Origin: Sporosarcina sp. NCCP-2222
Lineage (GTDB): Bacteria > Bacillota > Bacilli > Bacillales_A > Planococcaceae
Length of the DNA stretch: 64,000 nt
Assembly (NCBI RefSeq): GCF_023168145.1
Contig: NZ_BQYK01000003.1
Location: 203,844-267,843 of the forward strand
Reading direction: 5' to 3'
The notes under the pieces are model-generated. The model saw only the letters and a list, made by a program, of their open reading frames with translations. It ran no database searches and was not told where the DNA came from. Of this stretch, positions 26,815-37,872 are shown in pieces (the stretch's first letter is position 1; every line of letters begins with the position of its first letter). Both the position numbers and the translations under genes were made by a program.

Positions 26815-27074
26815 AGTTTTTAAATAGTAATTTGTGGTAATCTTTAGAATCCAACTTTTTACATGAATACTCGAAAATGTCGACTACTTACTCTATTCAA
26901 AAGTCATCCACGATTCACTATACAGCAATCGATACTCATGCCGCAATCAATTCGTATTGAGTTAATAGGGTTTATGTTACGTATTCACCGGATCGTCACA
27001 ATTTATTCAAATTAGGAATGCTTCCCTCTAGCTAATGCTAGGAGAGCTACACTATTTAATTTTCCACAATAGGA

Positions 27075-27102
27075 AAGAGCTGCCCCACTAACCAGGGGCA
27101 GC
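27075..27102 (-). terminator. Probable trmFO terminator
   Basis: Minus strand stem GCTGCCCC, 8-base loop, GGGGCAGC (27079-27086 with 27095-27102), followed by a pyrimidine-rich but imperfect T-tract. It lies 7 bases past the trmFO stop. Confidence 0.65.
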
Positions 27103-27108
27103 CCGCTA

Positions 27109-28449
27109 TCACAATGTAACGGATGTACGGAAACTTTCTAGCGCATCCAGCGCCCTTCCTGCATGTTTCTCGGCTCTCTCCACTTTAGACTTGACGCGTT
27201 CACCCAAGTCAGGAAATAAACCAAAATTGACATTCATCGGCTGGAAATTCCTCGGATCGGCTTCTGTAATATACCGTGCCATGCTTCCAAGTGCCGTCTC
27301 TTCAGGAAAAAGAATCGGTTCCTTGCCAAGCGCCAGCATAGCGGCATTGATTCCAGCAATTAACCCAGAACCGGCAGATTCCACATATCCTTCTACTCCA
27401 GTCATCTGGCCAGCGAAGAACAAATTCTCTCTAGTTCTTAATTGATATGTCGATTTTAGCACCTTTGGAGAATTGATGAAAGTATTGCGATGCATGACAC
27501 CGTAACGAACAATCTCCACGTTCTCCAATCCGGGAATTAATTGAATGACTTCCTTCTGTGCTCCCCATTTCATGTGCGTCTGGAAGCCGACGATGTTGTA
27601 GAGTGTTCCTGCCGCATCATCCTGCCTTAGCTGGACGACCGCCCTTGGACGTTTTCCGGATTTAGGATCTTCTAGGCCGACTGGCTTTAACGGCCCAAAC
27701 AACAATGTCTTTTCTCCTCGCTGGGCGAGTACTTCCACTGGCATACAAGCTTCAAAATACACTTCTTTCTCGAACTCTTTCAATGGGGCTACTTCAGCAG
27801 ATATGAGTGCATCGTAAAACCTTTTAAATTCCTCATCGTCCATAGGACAATTTAAATAGGCCGCTTCTCCCTTATCGTAGCGGGATTTCAAATACACCTT
27901 TTCCATATCAATGGAATCCTTTTCAATTATCGGCGCAGCCGCATCGTAAAAGTATAAGTATTCTTCCCCCGTCAGCTCTTTGATCTTCTCTGCTAATGCA
28001 GGAGATGTCAGAGGACCGGTCGCAATCACTGTAATCCCTTCCAGCAGTTGTGTGAGATCCGTCACTTCTTCGTTAATCACTTCAATCAGCGGGTGATTCT
28101 TTATTTGTGCGGTCACATTGCCTGCAAATTCATGACGATCTACGGCAAGTGCCCCGCCTGCAGGCACTGCACATTGATCAGCGGACTCGATGATGAGGGA
28201 GCCCAGCCGTCTCATCTCTTCTTTGATAATCCCGACAGCGTTCGTTAAATTGTTTGCGCGCAGTGAATTGCTGCATACTAGTTCCGCAAACTTATCCGTA
28301 TGATGTGCGGGTGTCTGTTTGACAGGACGCATTTCATACAAACGGACATTTACACCTCGGGATGCAATTTGCCATGCCGCTTCACTTCCTGCCAGGCCGG
28401 CTCCTATTACGTTTACGACTGGTCGCATTTCCTCACTCTTTTCCTGCAT
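27109..28449 (-). CDS. trmFO: tRNA U54 methyltransferase TrmFO (Gid)
   Basis: TrmFO methylates U54 of tRNA (T-loop ribothymidine) using methylene-tetrahydrofolate and FAD. It has the FAD-binding [14 protein letters not shown], the signature [14 protein letters not shown] with its Cys, and the second redox Cys in [11 protein letters not shown]. The length of 446 is normal. The ATG at 28449 overlaps the topA stop (TAATG); an internal ATG at 28428 gives an N-terminus nearer to the B. subtilis protein and could be the true start. Confidence 0.95.
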   Translation of the reverse strand: MQEKSEEMRPVVNVIGAGLAGSEAAWQIASRGVNVRLYEMRPVKQTPAHHTDKFAELVCSNSLRANNLTNAVGIIKEEMRRLGSLIIESADQCAVPAGGALAVDRHEFAGNVTAQIKNHPLIEVINEEVTDLTQLLEGITVIATGPLTSPALAEKIKELTGEEYLYFYDAAAPIIEKDSIDMEKVYLKSRYDKGEAAYLNCPMDDEEFKRFYDALISAEVAPLKEFEKEVYFEACMPVEVLAQRGEKTLLFGPLKPVGLEDPKSGKRPRAVVQLRQDDAAGTLYNIVGFQTHMKWGAQKEVIQLIPGLENVEIVRYGVMHRNTFINSPKVLKSTYQLRTRENLFFAGQMTGVEGYVESAGSGLIAGINAAMLALGKEPILFPEETALGSMARYITEADPRNFQPMNVNFGLFPDLGERVKSKVERAEKHAGRALDALESFRTSVTL

Positions 28450-30527
28450 TATTCTTGCACGTTCTCTTTATAATCACATTCCGTACATTGTATCTGAATG
28501 CCTTTTTTCAATCTCTTTTCAACTAATGTATTTTGACATTTCGGACATGGACGTGCAATCGGTTTATCCCATGACACATATTCGCATTCCGGGTAACGGT
28601 CACAGCCATAGAAAATCCGTTTTGTTTTGCTCTTTCGTTCAACGACTTGGCCTTCTTTACAGGAAGGACATGTGACCCCGATCGGCTTTACGATCGCTTT
28701 CGTATTTCTGCAATCCGGGAAATTAGAACAAGCCATAAATTTCCCGAAGCGACCCATCTTAAATACCATCGGAGAGCCGCACTTTTCGCAATCTTCCCCG
28801 GCAGGCTCGTCTTTGATTTCGATTTTCTCCATTTCTTCGTCAGCCACTTGGACATGTTTTTCGAAATCCCGATAGAATTCATCGATGACTTGCTTCCATG
28901 GAACCTCACCCTCTTCAACATCGTCCAGGCTCTTTTCCATTTCAGCAGTAAATTCAATATTAATAATATCCGGGAAGTACTGATTGACCGCTTGATGGAC
29001 AATCTCACCTAACTCGGTAGGAACGAATCGTTTGGCATCTAATGTGACGTAACCTCGCTTTTGAATTGTATCAAGAGTTGGCGCATATGTCGATGGTCTG
29101 CCTATTCCTAGTTCTTCCAGCGTCTTGACGAGCCTTGCCTCTGAATAGCGTGGAGGCGGTTGGGTAAAATGTTGTTTCGGCTCGATTTCAAGACTTTTTA
29201 CCTTTTCACCCGTGTCCAATGGCGGGAGAATAGACTCCTTTTCCTCCTCTTGGTCTTCGTCGCTTTCAATGTACACTTTCATAAACCCTGGAAATTTCAC
29301 TTCGGATCCAGTCGCCCGGAACTTCACATCTCCGTTTAGCAAGTCCGCAGTGACAGTATCCAAAATAGCAGGAGACATCTGGCTGGCAACGAACCGTTCC
29401 CATATTAATTTATACAGGCGAAGCTGATCTCTAGAGAGGTATTCCTTCATTGATTGAGGCGTTCTCATGACAGAAGTCGGACGCACCGCCTCATGCGCAT
29501 CCTGCGTATTGGCTGATTCTTTGCCTTTCGGCTTTCCAGGAACAGAGACAAACTCCTTACCGTACATCGTCTCAACAAATGAAACTGCCTCAGATCTTGC
29601 TGTTTCGGAAATACGGGTAGAGTCCGTACGCATATAACTGATCAAACCGACGCTGCCTTCCTTGCCTACATTTATACCTTCATACAGCTGTTGAGCAAGC
29701 ATCATTGTTTTCCGTGCGCGGAAATTCAATTTTCGTGCGGCCTCTTGCTGCAAAGAAGATGTAGTAAATGGAGGCGAAGGATTTCTTTTCCGTTCCTTTT
29801 TGATAACGTTTACAACTTCAAACATGTCCCCGTTCAACGTCTTCAGCGCCTCGTCGACTTGTTCCTTTGTCGATAATTTGACTTTTCCTTCGATATTGCC
29901 ATAGTAGGCAGCTTCAAATGAACTGCCATCTTTTTGGAATTTACCGCCGACGGACCAGTATTCTTCAGGCTGAAAAGCTTTTATTTCTTTCTCCCGATCA
30001 ACAATCAAACGAAGAGCAACAGATTGAACCCTACCTGCTGATAGTCCCTTTTTAACTTTTTTCCACAGGATCGGGCTGATGTTATAACCGACCAGACGAT
30101 CCAATACACGCCTTGCCTGCTGGGCATCCACCCGATTCATATCAATCGGCCGTGGATGTTTAAAAGATTCCTTAATGGCATCCTTCGTTATTTCATTGAA
30201 TACAACGCGGCAATCCGAGTCAATATCGATGCCGAGCTGATGAGCTAAATGCCAAGCAATGGCTTCCCCTTCGCGATCCGGGTCAGCCGCGAGAAAGACT
30301 TTCTTAGCTTTTTTCGCATCTTTTTTTAACTCTTGCAGAATAGGCCCTTTTCCGCGTACCGTAATATATTTCGGTTCATAATTATTCTCGGTGTCTACAC
30401 CCATTTGGCTGCGCGGCAGATCTCGCAAATGACCGATCGATGCCCGAACCTTATATTTCTTCCCCAAATAGCGCTCAATTGTTTTCGCTTTTGCCGGGGA
30501 TTCCACTATTACTAAATAATCCGCCAT
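28449..30527 (-). CDS. topA: DNA topoisomerase I
   Basis: Type IA topoisomerase that relaxes negative supercoils. The TOPRIM domain is at the start ([20 protein letters not shown] and [10 protein letters not shown]), the active-site tyrosine is Y298 in SYMRTDSTR, and three C4 zinc-ribbon motifs end the protein (CEKCG...CSNFPDC, CPSC...CDRYPEC, CPKC...CTEC). The ATG at 30527 has GAGGAGGAG seven bases upstream; a start 18 bases further upstream lies before this SD. It is overlapped by trmFO. Confidence 0.96.
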   Translation of the reverse strand: MADYLVIVESPAKAKTIERYLGKKYKVRASIGHLRDLPRSQMGVDTENNYEPKYITVRGKGPILQELKKDAKKAKKVFLAADPDREGEAIAWHLAHQLGIDIDSDCRVVFNEITKDAIKESFKHPRPIDMNRVDAQQARRVLDRLVGYNISPILWKKVKKGLSAGRVQSVALRLIVDREKEIKAFQPEEYWSVGGKFQKDGSSFEAAYYGNIEGKVKLSTKEQVDEALKTLNGDMFEVVNVIKKERKRNPSPPFTTSSLQQEAARKLNFRARKTMMLAQQLYEGINVGKEGSVGLISYMRTDSTRISETARSEAVSFVETMYGKEFVSVPGKPKGKESANTQDAHEAVRPTSVMRTPQSMKEYLSRDQLRLYKLIWERFVASQMSPAILDTVTADLLNGDVKFRATGSEVKFPGFMKVYIESDEDQEEEKESILPPLDTGEKVKSLEIEPKQHFTQPPPRYSEARLVKTLEELGIGRPSTYAPTLDTIQKRGYVTLDAKRFVPTELGEIVHQAVNQYFPDIINIEFTAEMEKSLDDVEEGEVPWKQVIDEFYRDFEKHVQVADEEMEKIEIKDEPAGEDCEKCGSPMVFKMGRFGKFMACSNFPDCRNTKAIVKPIGVTCPSCKEGQVVERKSKTKRIFYGCDRYPECEYVSWDKPIARPCPKCQNTLVEKRLKKGIQIQCTECDYKENVQE

Positions 30528-30702
30528 AACTTTGCTCCTCCTCAAGAGGTACCCTTTTAATCAAAAAAGTTTTGTATTTGTTATCTTCTGACCAGCATAC
30601 CTTTTTCTGCTGGCAACTTAAAAGAATATCTGTTGCAAAATGTATAACAGATTTGAATTAAAATCAACCTTTTCAATATCAAGGCCTCCAAAAAGCCCCT
30701 TC

Positions 30703-31578
30703 TCAGAAGGCAGTTTCAATGATTTGAAAGCCGTTCCAGACAGGGCTTGCCCCTTCTTCGATTAATTTATTCGGACCAATCGATAAAGGAGAGGTTATAG
30801 GCCCTGGAACTGCGTATACGACCTTTCCGTGATCGAGGGCATGTTCTACTGTACTCATCGTGCCGCTCCTCTCCGCGGACTCTGTGACGACCACAGCATC
30901 CGCTAATCCACTTATGATTCGATTTCTCATAGGAAAGGTCCATCTGGCCGGCTGCACATATGGAGGATATTCCGTTATCAGCAAATGATCTGTTGCAATT
31001 CGGGAAGAGAGCATTGCGTTTTCTTTAGGATATACATGAAAATGGCCGCTGCCAAGCACAGCAATTGTTTGACCGCCATACTCAATTGCCGCTTCATGGG
31101 CAAATGCATCAGCGCCTTTTGCCAGTCCTGAGACGATAACTATACCATGTTTTACCAGTGGAGGAACAATCATAGAGAGGGCCGTTCTGGAATATTCCGA
31201 AGCCTTTCTTGAGCCGATGATCGATATTTTTTCAGGGGCACTGAACAATGTAATGTCCCCTTTTACATAGAGGACTGCCGGAGGATCAATAAGCCGCTTT
31301 AAATCGTTCGGGTAGTGGGAATGTGTGATAGGAATGGGGGTAATGCCTTCTTGGCGATACAGGCGATCTAAAGGGGTTTGGTCAAGTTCTCGCAGCCGAT
31401 TGCTCAATCGCTCGGCTTTGCTAATAGGTAGTCGCAACAATCGGGATAGCAGTTCCGGCTTCATCGCAGCCAGCCTTTCCAGATCGGGGTCTATCTCGAA
31501 CAGCGGCTGGATCCGATTCCAAGGAACAGGATAAATATAATGCAAGCGGAGCAGCTGGCGCTCCATTGGACTGTACAA
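30703..31578 (-). CDS. dprA: DNA processing protein DprA (Smf)
   Basis: DprA loads RecA on incoming single-stranded DNA during transformation. It has the Rossmann-like core with IIGSRKASEYSRTAL, VSGLAKGADAFAHEAA, MRNRIISGLADAVVV and the GPI/GPNKLI end. The start is taken as the TTG at 31578, seven bases after AAGGAGGT; the ORF extends to 31638 upstream of the SD and into the sucD terminator. About 291 residues. Its end lies at a weak hairpin with T5 (about 30690-30711). Confidence 0.93.
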   Translation of the reverse strand: MYSPMERQLLRLHYIYPVPWNRIQPLFEIDPDLERLAAMKPELLSRLLRLPISKAERLSNRLRELDQTPLDRLYRQEGITPIPITHSHYPNDLKRLIDPPAVLYVKGDITLFSAPEKISIIGSRKASEYSRTALSMIVPPLVKHGIVIVSGLAKGADAFAHEAAIEYGGQTIAVLGSGHFHVYPKENAMLSSRIATDHLLITEYPPYVQPARWTFPMRNRIISGLADAVVVTESAERSGTMSTVEHALDHGKVVYAVPGPITSPLSIGPNKLIEEGASPVWNGFQIIETAF

Positions 31579-31599
31579 TTGGTCAACCTCCTTAGAAAA

Positions 31600-31639
31600 T
31601 AATAGTAAAATGCAGTATGCCATTACAGCATACTGCATT
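31600..31639 (-). terminator. sucCD terminator
   Basis: A perfect 12-bp stem AATGCAGTATGC / GCATACTGCATT (31609-31620 with 31628-31639) with a 7-base loop lies just after sucD on the minus strand. The T-tract is broken by A/C. It separates sucCD from dprA. Confidence 0.8.
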
Positions 31640-31644
31640 CGTCA

Positions 31645-32547
31645 TTAATGAGTTTTACACTTGTCGTAGATGCCTTTTTCCTTAATGACTTTAATTAATG
31701 TTTCGCCGATAACAGATGGTGTATCCGCTACTTCAATACCTGCTTCTTTCATCGCTTTGATTTTTTCAGCAGCAGTACCTTTACCGCCGGAAATGATAGC
31801 GCCCGCATGGCCCATACGCTTTCCTGGAGGTGCAGTTTGTCCACCGATGAAGCCTACAACCGGCTTCGTCATGTTGGCTTTCACCCACTCTGCCGCTTCT
31901 TCTTCAGCAGTACCGCCGATTTCCCCGATCATCACAACAGCGTATGTTTCAGGGTCTTCATTGAATGCTTTTAGAACGTCGATGAAGTTCGTGCCGTTAA
32001 CAGGGTCTCCGCCGATACCGACAGCTGTCGTCTGGCCGATTCCAGCTTGGCTCAATTGGTGAGTCGCTTCGTACGTTAGAGTTCCAGAGCGGGATACAAC
32101 ACCAACATGGCCTTTCGTATGGATATAACCAGGCATGATGCCGATTTTACACTCGTCAGCCGTGATGACACCTGGGCAGTTCGGGCCGACAAGACGTGTT
32201 TTCTTGCCTTCCATGTAACGCTTTACTTTTACCATATCAAGTACAGGAATATGTTCAGTAATACAAATTGTCATATCCAATTCTGCATCCACTGCTTCCA
32301 AAATCGCATCCGCTGCGAATGGAGCTGGTACATAAATAACAGAAACGTTAGCACCCGTAGCTTTTACAGCTTCTTCAACTGTATTGAAGACAGGTACGCC
32401 TTCCACTTCTGTGCCGCCTTTACCCGGTGTTACACCCGCGACGATTTTAGTACCATACTCAAGCATTTGTTTTGTATGGAAAAGTGCTGTAGATCCTGTA
32501 ATACCTTGTACAATCACTTTTGTATCTTTATTAATATAAATAGCCAT
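31645..32547 (-). CDS. sucD: Succinyl-CoA synthetase alpha subunit
   Basis: The alpha subunit carries the phosphohistidine intermediate of the TCA step succinyl-CoA to succinate. It shows the CoA-binding [19 protein letters not shown], the phosphorylated H247 in [10 protein letters not shown], and [16 protein letters not shown]. Length 300. It follows sucC by 18 bases and forms a two-gene operon with it. Confidence 0.97.
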   Translation of the reverse strand: MAIYINKDTKVIVQGITGSTALFHTKQMLEYGTKIVAGVTPGKGGTEVEGVPVFNTVEEAVKATGANVSVIYVPAPFAADAILEAVDAELDMTICITEHIPVLDMVKVKRYMEGKKTRLVGPNCPGVITADECKIGIMPGYIHTKGHVGVVSRSGTLTYEATHQLSQAGIGQTTAVGIGGDPVNGTNFIDVLKAFNEDPETYAVVMIGEIGGTAEEEAAEWVKANMTKPVVGFIGGQTAPPGKRMGHAGAIISGGKGTAAEKIKAMKEAGIEVADTPSVIGETLIKVIKEKGIYDKCKTH

Positions 32548-32565
32548 TGTTTGTCCCTGCCTTTC

Positions 32566-33726
32566 TTAGCCTACGAGTTCAACAATCTTTTGTGCACCAT
32601 CAGCCATCGTATCGGCAGCGATGATGTTAAGTCCTGATTCGTTCAATAGAGCTTTACCTTTGTCGACATTTGTCCCTTCAAGTCGAACAACAAGAGGAAC
32701 TTCAAGGCCGACTTCTTTAGCAGCTGCGATGACACCTTCAGCAATTACGTCACACTTCATGATACCACCGAAGATATTGACGAAAATTCCTTTTACGTGC
32801 TCATCAGAAAGGATGATTTTGAACGCTTCTGTAACTTTTTCAGCTGTCGCGCCGCCCCCAACGTCAAGGAAGTTTGCGGGTGAACCGCCGTAGTAGTTGA
32901 TTGTATCCATCGTAGCCATCGCAAGTCCTGCACCATTGACCATGCAGCCGATATTGCCATCAAGGGAAATATAGCTTAGGTCATATTTTGACGCTTCGAT
33001 TTCTTTCGCATCTTCTTCATCAAAGTCGCGAAGTTCTACGATGTCCTTATGACGGTACAAAGCATTGTCGTCAAAGTTGAACTTTGCATCCAAAGCGAGT
33101 ACATTGTCATCCCCAGTTACGACGAGTGGGTTGATTTCAACAATGGAAGCGTCCTTCTCAACGAATACTTGATAAAGGCCCGTCATGAATTTTGCCGCTT
33201 TATTCACAAGATGGGATGGGATGTTCATGTTGAATGCCATGCGTCTTGCTTGGAAACCAGTAAGGCCGACAACCGGATCGATTACTTCTTTGAAAATCTT
33301 TTCCGGTGTTTTTTCAGCCACTTCCTCGATGTCCATACCGCCTTCTTCTGATCCCATCAATGTTACGCGATCAGTGGCACGGTCAACGACTAGGCCGATG
33401 TAGTATTCTTTTTTGATATCAGAGCCTTCTTCAATTAGAAGTCTCTTGATTTCCTTGCCTTCTGGACCTGTCTGGTGAGTGACAAGTGTTTTTCCAAGTA
33501 ATTCTTTTGCATATTCACGCACTTCATCAAGATTCTTAGCAATCTTGACTCCGCCCGCTTTACCACGGCCGCCTGCATGGATTTGTGCTTTTACAACGAC
33601 AACATCCGTACCGAGTTCCTTAGCCGCTTTTACAGCTTCATCGGGAGAGAATGCTACCCGACCGTTCGAAACAGCGACTCCATAGTCTCTTAGCAGCTGT
33701 TTTCCTTGATATTCATGGATATTCAT
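32566..33726 (-). CDS. sucC: Succinyl-CoA synthetase beta subunit
   Basis: The ATP-grasp beta subunit binds nucleotide and succinate. It begins [17 protein letters not shown], has the glycine-rich [12 protein letters not shown] near residue 53, and the succinate loop [15 protein letters not shown]. Length 386. A GGAGG SD precedes the ATG and a good promoter lies at 33774-33802. Confidence 0.97.
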   Translation of the reverse strand: MNIHEYQGKQLLRDYGVAVSNGRVAFSPDEAVKAAKELGTDVVVVKAQIHAGGRGKAGGVKIAKNLDEVREYAKELLGKTLVTHQTGPEGKEIKRLLIEEGSDIKKEYYIGLVVDRATDRVTLMGSEEGGMDIEEVAEKTPEKIFKEVIDPVVGLTGFQARRMAFNMNIPSHLVNKAAKFMTGLYQVFVEKDASIVEINPLVVTGDDNVLALDAKFNFDDNALYRHKDIVELRDFDEEDAKEIEASKYDLSYISLDGNIGCMVNGAGLAMATMDTINYYGGSPANFLDVGGGATAEKVTEAFKIILSDEHVKGIFVNIFGGIMKCDVIAEGVIAAAKEVGLEVPLVVRLEGTNVDKGKALLNESGLNIIAADTMADGAQKIVELVG

Positions 33727-33773
33727 CTTACATCCTCCAATCGAACTTGTAACTATTATTTACTGCCCTATCT

Positions 33774-33802
33774 ATTGTAGTAAACCTGTCATATAATGTC
33801 CA
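33774..33802 (-). promoter_or_regulatory. Predicted sigma-A promoter of sucCD
   Basis: Minus strand -35 TGGACA (33797-33802), 17-base spacer, -10 TACAAT (33774-33779), 48 bases before sucC. Confidence 0.65.
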
Positions 33803-33820
33803 CAATTGTCTTTCGCATAT

Positions 33821-34126
33821 TTAATGATTTTCGACAGATTTCACACTGTTTTTTCCATATTCTCTATCCAGTTGGTAAATGTATACAAACACTTCGGCTA
33901 CTGCCTGGTATAATGGCTCCGGAATTGTTTCATTTACATCTAGATTTCCAAGAAGTTCAATTAACGTAGGATCCTGTTGAACGGGTACGCCATGCTCCAT
34001 CGCTTTTTCCAAAATATTATCTGCGATCTTGCCTTTCCCCTTCGCAACCACTTTGGGAGCCTCTAATGAACCCGGATCATAGGATAAGGCAACAGCTTCA
34101 TGCCGCTTATGTTTGTTCTCATTCAT
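33821..34126 (-). CDS. ylqH: Stand-alone FlhB C-domain protein YlqH
   Basis: A 101-residue soluble protein homologous to the cytoplasmic C-terminal fragment of FlhB. From HEAVALSYD to about VYIYQLDREY it aligns with the FlhB segment from HYAIALKYD to VYRIQ in this window. It begins almost where FlhB would cleave (NPTH), so it resembles a naturally pre-cleaved FlhB fragment. The NPTH motif itself is absent. FlhX of epsilon-proteobacteria is a comparable protein. Its start overlaps the ylqG stop (ATGA), so the two are coupled. Confidence 0.85.
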   Translation of the reverse strand: MNENKHKRHEAVALSYDPGSLEAPKVVAKGKGKIADNILEKAMEHGVPVQQDPTLIELLGNLDVNETIPEPLYQAVAEVFVYIYQLDREYGKNSVKSVENH

Positions 34127-36060
34127 ATCCTAAAATCAATCCCGTTCTCCCTGCTCTGATCGACAGGTTTTTTTCTCATCTCTTCGGCAAATGGTTTAAA
34201 AAAAACACCAGACAGATGATAATCCGCACTTTCCAAACCTTCTCTCAATCTATCTGTAAATAAATCACCAACAGGTTTAAGCTCTGTTTTTTCATTAAAA
34301 ATTGTTACAGTCACGATCCGGCTTTGCACTTGCATGTCTACAATCGTTTTGTCAAGCGCTTCAAGATCCAAATAAAATAATATTCTTGCATATTCCGGAT
34401 CGATTTGATCGTTTTCTTTCATTCTCCCGTTCCATTGCAGTGTAGCGTCGATTTTTTTACCGAAGAAAGAAAGGGGCACCTGCATGATCAATTGATAGTT
34501 TAAGGATGTCTCGCCAGATAGAAGCGAAGGTCCATTGAACCTGGCAATGACTGCTTCCGCCAAGTCCCGCACAGCCGGAGATGCAGCGGGGTCATGGAGG
34601 AGCGAGAGCAATTGCGGTTTTAACGAGCGCGCTAGCTGGGCTGCTGCCTCGGAGTCCTTATTCGCAAGACCGGCTTCATACTGAAAGCCAAAAGACTTTG
34701 CGATCGTTTGCATTGTATCCTTTATTAGATGGCCATTGAGATTCTCAGCCAACTTCTCATTCGTTTCCCCTGCCAACCCTTGAACAGCCGGGTAACTGGA
34801 CTCTGCTGCCATTTGAAAGAGACTGCGTAGCTCCTGCCCCGTCTTATTGCCTGCCAGCAGGGAGGTCATCGGATCTGCCTCTTGCAAGAGCGGCTGCGCA
34901 GTATGGTGCGCTACGACTGCACGGACAACCAATTCGGTCACTCGTTGCAGGGGCTCTGTAAGGGATCCTGCCGGGGTTGATTGCAATCGTTCTATCGCCA
35001 TGTTAATAGAAGCCTTTTGTTCGTTAGAGAGCCAGGTCGCCAACTTCAGCTCATTTTTCATTAAAGTAACAGCTGCCGGATCCGTTCCGGATGAATGTAG
35101 TACATTTTGCAACATGGCCACGATTCGTCCTGTGCTGCCAGGAGGCACTGTCTGTTGCGTCATACGATCAACGATGCCTGTTTCCAACGCGTTTATTCCA
35201 GAGTGGTTTTGGAGGACTGAGGCTGGCGCTGATTCCCCACGGCCGGCAACTATGTCTTGGAGAATGTTTGGAAAGTTAGCTAGCGATGTCCTGGCAGGTA
35301 AGAGATCCGCCTTTTTCAGCCATTGTAATACTTGGAATCGTTCCTCATTCGGTATTGTTTTATCCATTAACTTTAGGATCGCATCGTTTAGAATTAATTT
35401 CGCTGCAGCTTCATGGCCGCCTTTCGTTACAGCTGCCAAGGAGTCCAATAAGTTATTTTTTGTAACGGGAGGAATGGAAGAATCGTCATTTACCACTACT
35501 TGCAATGCTTGAAGCAAAGGGTGCAGCGGTTCTTTTCCCACTACACCGAGAATGGCACTGAAATTGTTTACCGTTAAGGGTAATTTCAATTCCATTAGTT
35601 TTTCGATAGCTGTAAGGGCGGCAGTCTGTTGCTTGCCGGAAATGGTTACTAGCAATTTTTCAGCCTGTATTAATTGCTCCTTCGAAACAGGAATCTTATT
35701 TTTCAACATGAAAGCAAGTAGACTTTGCATCTCCTTTGTTTTTGGAAGGTCCAAAGATTCCAGTAAACCCGCAATCTGCTTCCCTTGACTTTCACCCGAT
35801 TGCATGGGACCAGAAACGATTTTCAATTGCAACTCCGGTTCAACCGATTCCACTTGAAAATAATAGGCGTCGCCCGCTTTCATCGGAACTTCTAATCGTG
35901 CAAGCATTCGGTTGTTTCCGATTTGGATTTCAGCCATTTGTCCGGGGAATAATTGTTTGACACTCCCGTGGAACATCTGTCCTTCCCGTAGAACAATCGG
36001 CTTACCGTTATTTTGTGTGTAGGATCCTCCTGTGACTTGATTGATCATCGGATGGCTCAT
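34123..36060 (-). CDS. ylqG: FliK-like protein YlqG
   Basis: About 645 residues, with an N-terminal small beta-rich domain (LREGQMFHGSVKQLFPGQMAEIQIG, about 25-60, in parts), a long helical and variable middle, and a C-terminal part resembling the FliK/Flg_hook domain (LNYQLIMQVPLSFFGKKID, then MQVQSRIVTVTIFNEKTE and LREGLESADYHL). There is no signal or membrane helix. It overlaps rnhB by 53 bases, so its start is uncertain (ATG 36060 or TTG 36066). Function is unknown; pairing with YlqH suggests a link to export specificity. Confidence 0.75.
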   Translation of the reverse strand: MSHPMINQVTGGSYTQNNGKPIVLREGQMFHGSVKQLFPGQMAEIQIGNNRMLARLEVPMKAGDAYYFQVESVEPELQLKIVSGPMQSGESQGKQIAGLLESLDLPKTKEMQSLLAFMLKNKIPVSKEQLIQAEKLLVTISGKQQTAALTAIEKLMELKLPLTVNNFSAILGVVGKEPLHPLLQALQVVVNDDSSIPPVTKNNLLDSLAAVTKGGHEAAAKLILNDAILKLMDKTIPNEERFQVLQWLKKADLLPARTSLANFPNILQDIVAGRGESAPASVLQNHSGINALETGIVDRMTQQTVPPGSTGRIVAMLQNVLHSSGTDPAAVTLMKNELKLATWLSNEQKASINMAIERLQSTPAGSLTEPLQRVTELVVRAVVAHHTAQPLLQEADPMTSLLAGNKTGQELRSLFQMAAESSYPAVQGLAGETNEKLAENLNGHLIKDTMQTIAKSFGFQYEAGLANKDSEAAAQLARSLKPQLLSLLHDPAASPAVRDLAEAVIARFNGPSLLSGETSLNYQLIMQVPLSFFGKKIDATLQWNGRMKENDQIDPEYARILFYLDLEALDKTIVDMQVQSRIVTVTIFNEKTELKPVGDLFTDRLREGLESADYHLSGVFFKPFAEEMRKKPVDQSRENGIDFRI

Positions 36061-36838
36061 CAGCAAACAAGCCCCTTTCCATTACTGTTTTTACCGGTTC
36101 AAACGTTTTTCTGTGAATTTCACATGGGCCATAGGCATATAGGGCTTCGACGTGCTCTTCCGTTCCATAGCCTGCATTTTGTTTAAAATTGTACATCGGA
36201 TACTTTTCATGGAACTGTTCCATCAGGTCATCCCTCGTGGTTTTCGCGAGGATTGAAGCCGCGGCGATCGCCAAGCTTTTGGCATCCCCTTTTATGACAG
36301 ATACAGCCTCACAGCCCGTGTTAAGGGGCATTGCATCAGCAAGGACTACATCAGGACGTACCTGCAGCTCTGCGATCGCAGTCTCCATTGACGCTTTTGT
36401 GGCAGAATATATATTCAGTTCATCTATGCGCTCTGCAGTTTGTATATGTATTGAATAACTAATGGCGATTTTTTTTATTAATTCCGCCAGACGGATACGT
36501 TCGTGTTTAGGAATTTTTTTCGAATCGTCCAGTCCTATCAGAACTTCCGTTTCTTTTGGCAAAATGACTGCCGCACAAACAACCGGTCCTGCAAGAGGCC
36601 CTCTTCCGGCTTCATCAATTCCTGCCAGCATTGCACCTTCAAACCGTTTATACGATTTATCAAATTCAACTTTTTCCATGTATGCCGCTTCTTTAATCAA
36701 TCGTTTTTCATATCGGCGTTGCCAGCGCTTCAGCTCATTTTTCACTCCTGCCCGTGAATCTTCTGCTAATTCATCCATCCACGACTCAGGCACTTCCGTA
36801 TTTTGCAGACGTTCTGCAATTTCCTTTACTGTTCTCAT
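36008..36838 (-). CDS. rnhB: Ribonuclease HII
   Basis: RNase HII removes ribonucleotides from DNA and RNA-DNA hybrids. The N-terminal substrate-binding extension typical of the Bacillales form (about 1-68) precedes the catalytic domain with D75-E76 (GIDEAGRGPLAGP), D168 (VLADAMPL) and D185 (KGDAKSLAIAAASI). The ATG at 36838 has AGAAGGTG five bases upstream. It overlaps ylqG. Confidence 0.95.
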   Translation of the reverse strand: MRTVKEIAERLQNTEVPESWMDELAEDSRAGVKNELKRWQRRYEKRLIKEAAYMEKVEFDKSYKRFEGAMLAGIDEAGRGPLAGPVVCAAVILPKETEVLIGLDDSKKIPKHERIRLAELIKKIAISYSIHIQTAERIDELNIYSATKASMETAIAELQVRPDVVLADAMPLNTGCEAVSVIKGDAKSLAIAAASILAKTTRDDLMEQFHEKYPMYNFKQNAGYGTEEHVEALYAYGPCEIHRKTFEPVKTVMERGLFADEPSDDQSSHRRILHTK

Positions 36839-36875
36839 GCGTACACCTTCTGACACTAGAATTGTTCCTTAACCT

Positions 36876-36881
36876 ATTATA
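36876..36881 (-). promoter_or_regulatory. Possible -10 of the rnhB-ylqG-ylqH promoter
   Basis: A perfect TATAAT on the minus strand, 38 bases before rnhB and after the rbgA terminator. The -35 region (GATTCT at 17 bases) is poor. Confidence 0.4.
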
Positions 36882-36956
36882 TCGACAAAATAACGTAAGA
36901 ATCGATACCCATTCTAAGAAAAGGCCCGTTTACCCATCCCGCAGCCTATGACAAAT

Positions 36957-36994
36957 CAAAAAAGCTGATGCAATTAATCCATCATTGCATCAGC
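36957..36994 (-). terminator. rbgA terminator overlapping the stop codon
   Basis: Minus strand stem GCTGATGCAAT / ATTGCATCAGC (36984-36994 with 36964-36974), followed by six T. The left arm encodes the last codons of RbgA (Ala-Asp-Ala) and the TAA stop lies at the loop and right arm. The terminator is therefore built into the end of the gene. Confidence 0.9.
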
Positions 36995-37852
36995 TTGCTC
37001 TTCCAACTCGCTCACGAAATCGAATGTCAACTTCCCTAGAAGTTCATTTCGAATATCTTGTACAATTAACTCAGCCACTTTTTCGTAATCAATTTCTCCG
37101 CCCGCGGCATACACTTTCCGGTTTTCGCCGACTTTATCGAACACAGCGGCGATGTCTTCGCCAACCGTACTGATATGATAGCGTTCCGTAAGCCTTTCAG
37201 GATAGTGTTGTTCCAGAAACCGTAAGCCATAGACAGCAAGGTTTTCCATATTGACAATCGTATCCTTAATAGCACCAGTCAGCGCCAGCTTGTAGCCGAC
37301 CGATTGATCCTCAAATTTAGGCCAGAGGATTCCCGGAGTATCGAGTAGTTCCAGTTCCTTTCCGAACTTGATCCATTGCTGTGCTTTTGTCACGCCGGGT
37401 TTATTTCCGGTTTTGGCAATATTCTTCTTTGCCAGCCGGTTGATCAACGTGGATTTTCCCACATTCGGAATGCCGACGATCATTGCCCGTATCGCTCCCG
37501 GCCGTATTCCTCTCCGTTTCATCCGCTCAATCTTAGGGGCCAGGATTTCTTTTGCAGCCTTAGTAACGGCTGTCAGCCCTTTTCCTTCGAAAGAGTTGAT
37601 GGCGACCGCATGGATCTCTTTACTTTCAAAATAACGGATCCATTTCGCTGTTTCCCTGTCGTCAGCCAAATCCATCTTATTCAGTATGAGCAGCCGCGGC
37701 TTTTGCCCTAGCACTTCATCAATCATCGGATTTCGGGAGGATAGCGGTAATCTCGCGTCAATTAACTCAAAAACAATATCGACCAGCTTCAGCTGCTCGG
37801 TAACTTCCCTTCTGGCTTTTGCCATATGACCTGGAAACCATTGTATGGTCAT
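36974..37852 (-). CDS. rbgA: Ribosome biogenesis GTPase RbgA (YlqF)
   Basis: RbgA is a circularly permuted GTPase needed for late 50S maturation. The order of motifs is G4 first (NKMD, about 58-61), then G1 (GIPNVGKST) and G3 (DTPG), followed by a C-terminal RNA-binding helical domain. It starts [16 protein letters not shown]. Length 292. It is followed by rnhB, as in B. subtilis. Confidence 0.96.
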   Translation of the reverse strand: MTIQWFPGHMAKARREVTEQLKLVDIVFELIDARLPLSSRNPMIDEVLGQKPRLLILNKMDLADDRETAKWIRYFESKEIHAVAINSFEGKGLTAVTKAAKEILAPKIERMKRRGIRPGAIRAMIVGIPNVGKSTLINRLAKKNIAKTGNKPGVTKAQQWIKFGKELELLDTPGILWPKFEDQSVGYKLALTGAIKDTIVNMENLAVYGLRFLEQHYPERLTERYHISTVGEDIAAVFDKVGENRKVYAAGGEIDYEKVAELIVQDIRNELLGKLTFDFVSELEEQADAMMD

Positions 37853-37872
37853 TTATCATCAAACCCTTTCCA

